14,712 nt of DNA from Acidobacteriota bacterium (GTDB lineage: Bacteria; Actinomycetota; Acidimicrobiia; Acidimicrobiales; UBA8190). Below, in pieces: positions 11,773 to 14,712 of the stretch (within the stretch, counting starts at the first letter, position 1; every line of letters begins with the position of its first letter). A program made the position numbers and the translations under genes. Location of the stretch: positions 1 through 14,712 of the forward strand of contig JAGWNV010000036.1 in assembly GCA_028872975.1 (NCBI GenBank). The letters are read 5' to 3'. Below the pieces are notes generated by a model. That model did no database searches. It was not told the DNA's origin and was given only the letters and a program-made list of their open reading frames with translations.

Positions 11773-13160
11773 CGGCTGTGCAGCTCGTCCATGCCCCGCT
11801 CGATCCCGCTCGAGAGCACGTCCAGGTCGCCGGTGGCGTCGCGGTCGCCGGTGATGCCGAAGGTGACGCTCCCGTCGTAGGAGAAGATGGCCACCCCGAT
11901 GCGCACCTGGCCGGCCAGGGGCACGTACGGGTAGGCCTCGACCATCCGGCGCCCGAGGACGTAGAGCGGGAACTGCGGCCCGGGGACGTTGGTGGTCACC
12001 GTGTTCACGTTGCGCTGGGCCACCCGGGTGGCGAGGCGCATGCCCAGGGCGAGGAGCATGGGCGGGGCGAAGCCCGAGAGGGACGTGAGCGCCTCGCCGG
12101 CGATGGCCTCCTTGGACTCCTTGAGCCCCTCCATCTGGGCGGTGATGGCGTGCAGGCGCTCGACGGGGTCGGCCACGCCCACGGGCAGCTCGGCGAACAT
12201 GGCGGAGACCTTGTTGGCGAGGGTGCTGTCGCCCACCGCCTTCCCCGAGTCGTCGCGGCCGCGCACCGACACCGGCACGAGCGTCCGCAGCACCCGGTCG
12301 ACGCTCTCGCCGCGCGACAGGAGCAGGTCCCGGAACCCCCGGCTGATGGCGGCCAGCACCACGTCGTTGAAGGTCCCGCCCAGGGACTTGCGGACCCGCT
12401 TGATCTCGTCCACCGACGTCCGGGCCCAGGCGTAGCGACGATGGGGCCCGAGGGGGCCGTTCAGGCTCGACACCGGGGTGGGCCGCACCACCCCGGCGTA
12501 GGAGCTGAGTCCCCGCAGGACGTCGCCGGCCTGGTGGAGCGCCAGTCGCGGCATGCGGGTGGCGTGGCGGACGGCGCGCAGCTGCTCGTAGGGGCTCCGG
12601 GCCAGGTCGACGACGGCCTCGGCGGCGAGGCGCGCCGCCCCGGGGGCCGGGCGCGGCGACCAGTGGTCCTCGGGCGCCGGGGTCGCCTCGGGACTGAGGT
12701 CCATGATCACGGCCAGCAGCTCGGTGCCCGACACCCCGTCGACGAGTGCGTGGTGGGTCTTGGCGATGAGCGCCCACCGGCCGTCGGCGGCGCCCTCGGC
12801 CATCCAGATCTCCCACAGCGGGCGGCTGCGGTCGAGGGGCTGGGACATGACCCGGCTCACGAGGGCCCGGAGCTTGTCGTCGTCGCCCGGGGCGGGCAGT
12901 GCCGTGTGGCGCAGGTGGTAGTCGATCGAGAAGTGGTCGTCGTCGACCCACACCGGCCTGCCCAGGTCGAGGGGCACGAACCGGACCACCTGGCGGTAGC
13001 GGGGGACGAGGGCCAGCTTCCCCTCCAGCATCGACCGCAACTCCTCGAAGGGCGGCGGGGGCCCCTCGAAGACGCCGACGGAGCCGATGTGCATGTGGCT
13101 CACGCTGTCCTCGGCGTGGAGGAAGGAGGAGTCGAGGGGGCTCAGGCGGTCGTGTGCCAT
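11763..13160 (-). CDS. Wax ester synthase / diacylglycerol acyltransferase (WS/DGAT)
   Basis: A 465-residue bifunctional-type acyltransferase that joins acyl-CoA to fatty alcohols or diacylglycerol to make storage wax esters or triacylglycerol. The active-site motif HHxxxDG is HHALVDG (136-142). The N-terminus MAHDRLSPLDSSFLHAED and the PLWE motif (114-117) are typical of the family, as are GTFNDVVLAAISRGFRDLL and the NVPGP near the C-terminus. Length is normal. The ATG at 13160 has no good Shine-Dalgarno sequence; a 4-bp stem (GGGT/ACCC, 13162-13173) lies immediately before it. It is 37 nt after the aminotransferase stop and overlaps the patatin gene by 10 nt, so the three look like one operon. 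Probably peripheral to the membrane and lipid bodies. Confidence 0.93.
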   Translation of the reverse strand: MAHDRLSPLDSSFLHAEDSVSHMHIGSVGVFEGPPPPFEELRSMLEGKLALVPRYRQVVRFVPLDLGRPVWVDDDHFSIDYHLRHTALPAPGDDDKLRALVSRVMSQPLDRSRPLWEIWMAEGAADGRWALIAKTHHALVDGVSGTELLAVIMDLSPEATPAPEDHWSPRPAPGAARLAAEAVVDLARSPYEQLRAVRHATRMPRLALHQAGDVLRGLSSYAGVVRPTPVSSLNGPLGPHRRYAWARTSVDEIKRVRKSLGGTFNDVVLAAISRGFRDLLLSRGESVDRVLRTLVPVSVRGRDDSGKAVGDSTLANKVSAMFAELPVGVADPVERLHAITAQMEGLKESKEAIAGEALTSLSGFAPPMLLALGMRLATRVAQRNVNTVTTNVPGPQFPLYVLGRRMVEAYPYVPLAGQVRIGVAIFSYDGSVTFGITGDRDATGDLDVLSSGIERGMDELHSRCR

Positions 13161-13197
13161 CGGGTTTCGACCCTACCCAGGCCGGCCCGGGTCCCTC

Positions 13198-14598
13198 TCA
13201 CCCGACGGCGCAGGAGGCCCCCGGGCCCCGGTCGGCGGCTTGCCAGCCGGGGCGGTCCGAGACGGGCCAGAAGTCGCCGGTGACCGGGTCCTGCTCGTAG
13301 GCGGGCACCCCCGCCGAGCCGCCGGCCGCCTCGGCGGCAACCTGGGCCACCGCGGCGAGGAGGGCGTCCACGTCGGCATCGGTGGTGGCGATGCCGCAGC
13401 TGGCCCGCACCGCCCCCGGCATGGTCCGGTGGTCGCCGGTGCGCAGGGCGGCCCGGTAGCGGTCGACCTCGTCGTGGGCCAGGCCGAGGAGCCGGATCAG
13501 GTAGGGATGGGCGCAGAAGCATCCGTGGCGGACCCCGATCCCGTGCTCGGCGCTCAGCCGGGCCGCCACCAGGGCGTGATGGGCCCCTTCCACCACGAAG
13601 GTGGCGATGGCCAGGGTGCCCGCCTCCGGCGGTGGCCCGAGCAGGCGCACCCCCGGGGTGGCGGCGAGCCCGCCGCGCAGGCGCCGCGCCAGGGCCTCCT
13701 CGTGGGCGACGAGCGACTCCCACCCGATGCGGCCGAGCTCGTCGATCGCCGCGTGCAGGGCGACGGCGCCCACGACGTTGGGCGACCCCGCCTCCTCGCG
13801 CTCGGGGGGCGCGCTCCAGACGACCTCGTCGAGGTCGACGAGGTCCACGGCGCCGCCGCCGGCCAGGAAGGGGTCGCCGTCGGCGAAGGTGGCACGGCGG
13901 CCCACGAGGGCGCCCGCCCCGAAGGGGGCGTAGAGCTTGTGGCCGCTGAAGGCCACGTAGTCGGCGCCGGGGGGGATGGGGCGGTGGGGGGCGAGCTGGG
14001 CGGCGTCGACGAGCACGGGGACGCCCCGCTCCCGGGCGGCGGCCACGATGCCGGCCAGGTCGGGGAGCCAGCCCGTCACGTTGGAGGCGCCGGTCACCGC
14101 CAGCAGGCGCGGCCGGGGGCCGGCGTCGAGGCCGGCCACCACGTCGTCGACCGAGAAGGTCCCGTCGGTGCCGCACTCGACGTAGCGCCTCGTCGCCACC
14201 CGCCCCCAGGGCAGGAGGTTGGCGTGGTGCTCCACCACGGTGGTGAGCACCACGTCGTCGGGCTCGAGGCGCAGCCGGTAGGCGAGGTGGTTGATGGCCT
14301 CTGTGGTGTTGCGGCAGACGATGGCCACGTCGTGCTCGGGGTCCCCGGCGGCGAAGGCGAGGAGGGCGGCGCGGGCCTCCTCGTAGGCGGCGGTGGACCG
14401 CCGGGACTTGTAGCCGGCACCCCGGTGCACGCTCGAGTACTGGGGGACGAAGCGCTCGACGGCGTCGACGACGGCGGGAAGGGCCGAGGTGGAGGCCGCG
14501 CTGTCGAGGTTGACGTAGCGGCGGTCGGTCCCGTCGAGGCAGGGGACGACCATGTCGTCGCCCACCAGCGCCACCGGCGGCGACACCCCCTTGCCCAT
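13198..14598 (-). CDS. Class V aminotransferase / cysteine desulfurase-like PLP enzyme
   Basis: A PLP-dependent fold-type I enzyme, about 466 residues from this start. Numbered from the longest open start (14634), NLDSAASTSALPAV (42-55), EHHANLLPW (135-143), VLVDAAQLAPH (207-217, Asp210) and SGHKLYAPFGAG (230-241, Schiff-base Lys233) are class V/SufS hallmarks. RHGCFCAHP (369-377) stands where SufS has its catalytic Cys loop, here with two Cys (372, 374). After VRASCGIATTDADVDAL there is a C-terminal extension, AYEQDPVTGDFWPVSDRPGW, longer than in SufS. No sufBCD or iron-sulfur genes are adjacent, so either sulfur mobilisation or another amino-acid lyase reaction is possible. The start is uncertain: ATG at 14634, 14607, 14598 or 14553; I favour 14598 (weak AGGA upstream) because longer starts would run into the divergent gene. 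Confidence 0.85.
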   Translation of the reverse strand: MGKGVSPPVALVGDDMVVPCLDGTDRRYVNLDSAASTSALPAVVDAVERFVPQYSSVHRGAGYKSRRSTAAYEEARAALLAFAAGDPEHDVAIVCRNTTEAINHLAYRLRLEPDDVVLTTVVEHHANLLPWGRVATRRYVECGTDGTFSVDDVVAGLDAGPRPRLLAVTGASNVTGWLPDLAGIVAAARERGVPVLVDAAQLAPHRPIPPGADYVAFSGHKLYAPFGAGALVGRRATFADGDPFLAGGGAVDLVDLDEVVWSAPPEREEAGSPNVVGAVALHAAIDELGRIGWESLVAHEEALARRLRGGLAATPGVRLLGPPPEAGTLAIATFVVEGAHHALVAARLSAEHGIGVRHGCFCAHPYLIRLLGLAHDEVDRYRAALRTGDHRTMPGAVRASCGIATTDADVDALLAAVAQVAAEAAGGSAGVPAYEQDPVTGDFWPVSDRPGWQAADRGPGASCAVG

Positions 14599-14643
14599 CG
14601 GTCGCATCCTAGGAGGGGAAGGGGCCGGTACCATGGCCGCCCC
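14599..14643. promoter_or_regulatory. Short divergent gap before the last plus-strand gene
   Basis: About 45 nt between the chosen aminotransferase start and the plus-strand GTG. It contains the purine tract AGGAGGGGAAGGGG (14611-14624) on the plus strand, which would be a Shine-Dalgarno for ATG 14633. No clear promoter is seen. Confidence 0.2.
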
Positions 14644-14712
14644 GTGGACGAGTCTCCCGTCGGCACCCCCGGACCCAGCGCCGCCGAGCCCCTGGCCGGC
14701 GCCGCCGCCGAC
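14644..14712 (+). CDS. Start of an unidentified plus-strand gene (partial)
   Basis: A GTG at 14644 opens a frame of 23 codons, beginning VDESPVGTPGPSAAEPLAG, that continues past the window edge. Its codons have the third-position GC excess and lower second-position GC seen in the other genes, unlike the alternative frame from ATG 14633, which gives a Pro-rich string. Against this, the purine-rich ribosome site fits the ATG 14633 spacing better than the GTG. Nothing can be said about function from so short a piece; the Ala/Pro-rich start may be a disordered N-terminus. Confidence 0.35.
   Translation, partial: MDESPVGTPGPSAAEPLAGAAAD

Noticed and set aside
11773..12951. Long upstream extension of the patatin frame
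   Set aside because: It overlaps the WS/DGAT gene in another frame on the same strand and has an Arg/Pro/Gly-rich composition typical of out-of-frame GC-rich sequence.
13162..13173. GGGT-TTCG-ACCC stem-loop next to the WS/DGAT start
   Set aside because: Only 4 bp of stem; read in the mRNA direction the loop is CGAA, not UUCG. Too small to call a regulatory element.
14633..14712. Plus-strand frame from ATG 14633
   Set aside because: Well-spaced purine tract upstream, but it gives a Pro/Ala/Ser string with second-position GC near 100 percent; the GTG 14644 frame has more normal codon structure. Kept only as an alternative.
1..14712. CRISPR array, tRNA, rRNA, insertion sequence or prophage
   Set aside because: No regularly spaced repeats, no tRNA-like cloverleaf sequence noticed by eye, no transposase or integrase gene, and base composition is even throughout.

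Overview
The window is very GC-rich, codes densely on both strands, and uses GTG as well as ATG starts. DUF1918, a MhuD-type haem-degrading monooxygenase, a WS/DGAT acyltransferase and a class 2 secreted lipase together point to an actinomycete. Acidimicrobiia or a relative is my guess, but no rRNA or marker gene is present to fix it. I place 19 genes, two of them cut by the window edges. I see no tRNA, rRNA, CRISPR array, insertion sequence or phage gene. No gene-free stretch exceeds 300 bases; the longest is the 168-base gap at 8838-9005.

Layout. 1-298 (-): a protein-kinase C-lobe fragment running off the left edge. 297-746 (+): a small DUF1003-like membrane protein. 747-5163: a small-molecule catabolic block with an AllA-like ureidoglycolate lyase (-), cupin and D-2-hydroxyacid dehydrogenase (+, near-fused), a small membrane-anchored protein (+), an RraA-like aldolase (-) and a Gfo/Idh/MocA oxidoreductase (+). 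5184-7261: a MarR regulator and a DHA2 multidrug transporter, overlapping by 4 nt, behind a clear palindromic operator. 7283-8837 (-): a secreted lipase and an unknown protein. 9006-10720 (+): DUF1918 protein, MhuD-like monooxygenase, and an R2-like diiron protein. 10735-14598 (-): a class V aminotransferase/cysteine desulfurase-like enzyme, a WS/DGAT and a patatin-like phospholipase that overlaps it. 14644-14712 (+): the possible start of another gene.

How the genes may work together. The left block is compatible with handling glyoxylate and related 2-oxo acids: ureidoglycolate lyase yields glyoxylate, a D-2-hydroxyacid dehydrogenase can reduce it, and RraA-type aldolases act on 2-oxo acids. 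This is inference. MarR-MFS is an ordinary self-regulated efflux pair. On the right, an acyl-storage enzyme (WS/DGAT) and a lipid acyl-hydrolase (patatin) are translationally linked and converge on a diiron oxidase gene, with a haem-degrading enzyme gene just beyond.

The most notable non-coding signals are the MarR operator at 5160-5184, a bulged hairpin abutting the MhuD-like start codon at 9217-9243, a leader hairpin with an anti-Shine-Dalgarno loop before the DUF1918 gene, and a repeated arrangement in which all four convergent gene pairs end inside a short palindrome holding both stop codons.
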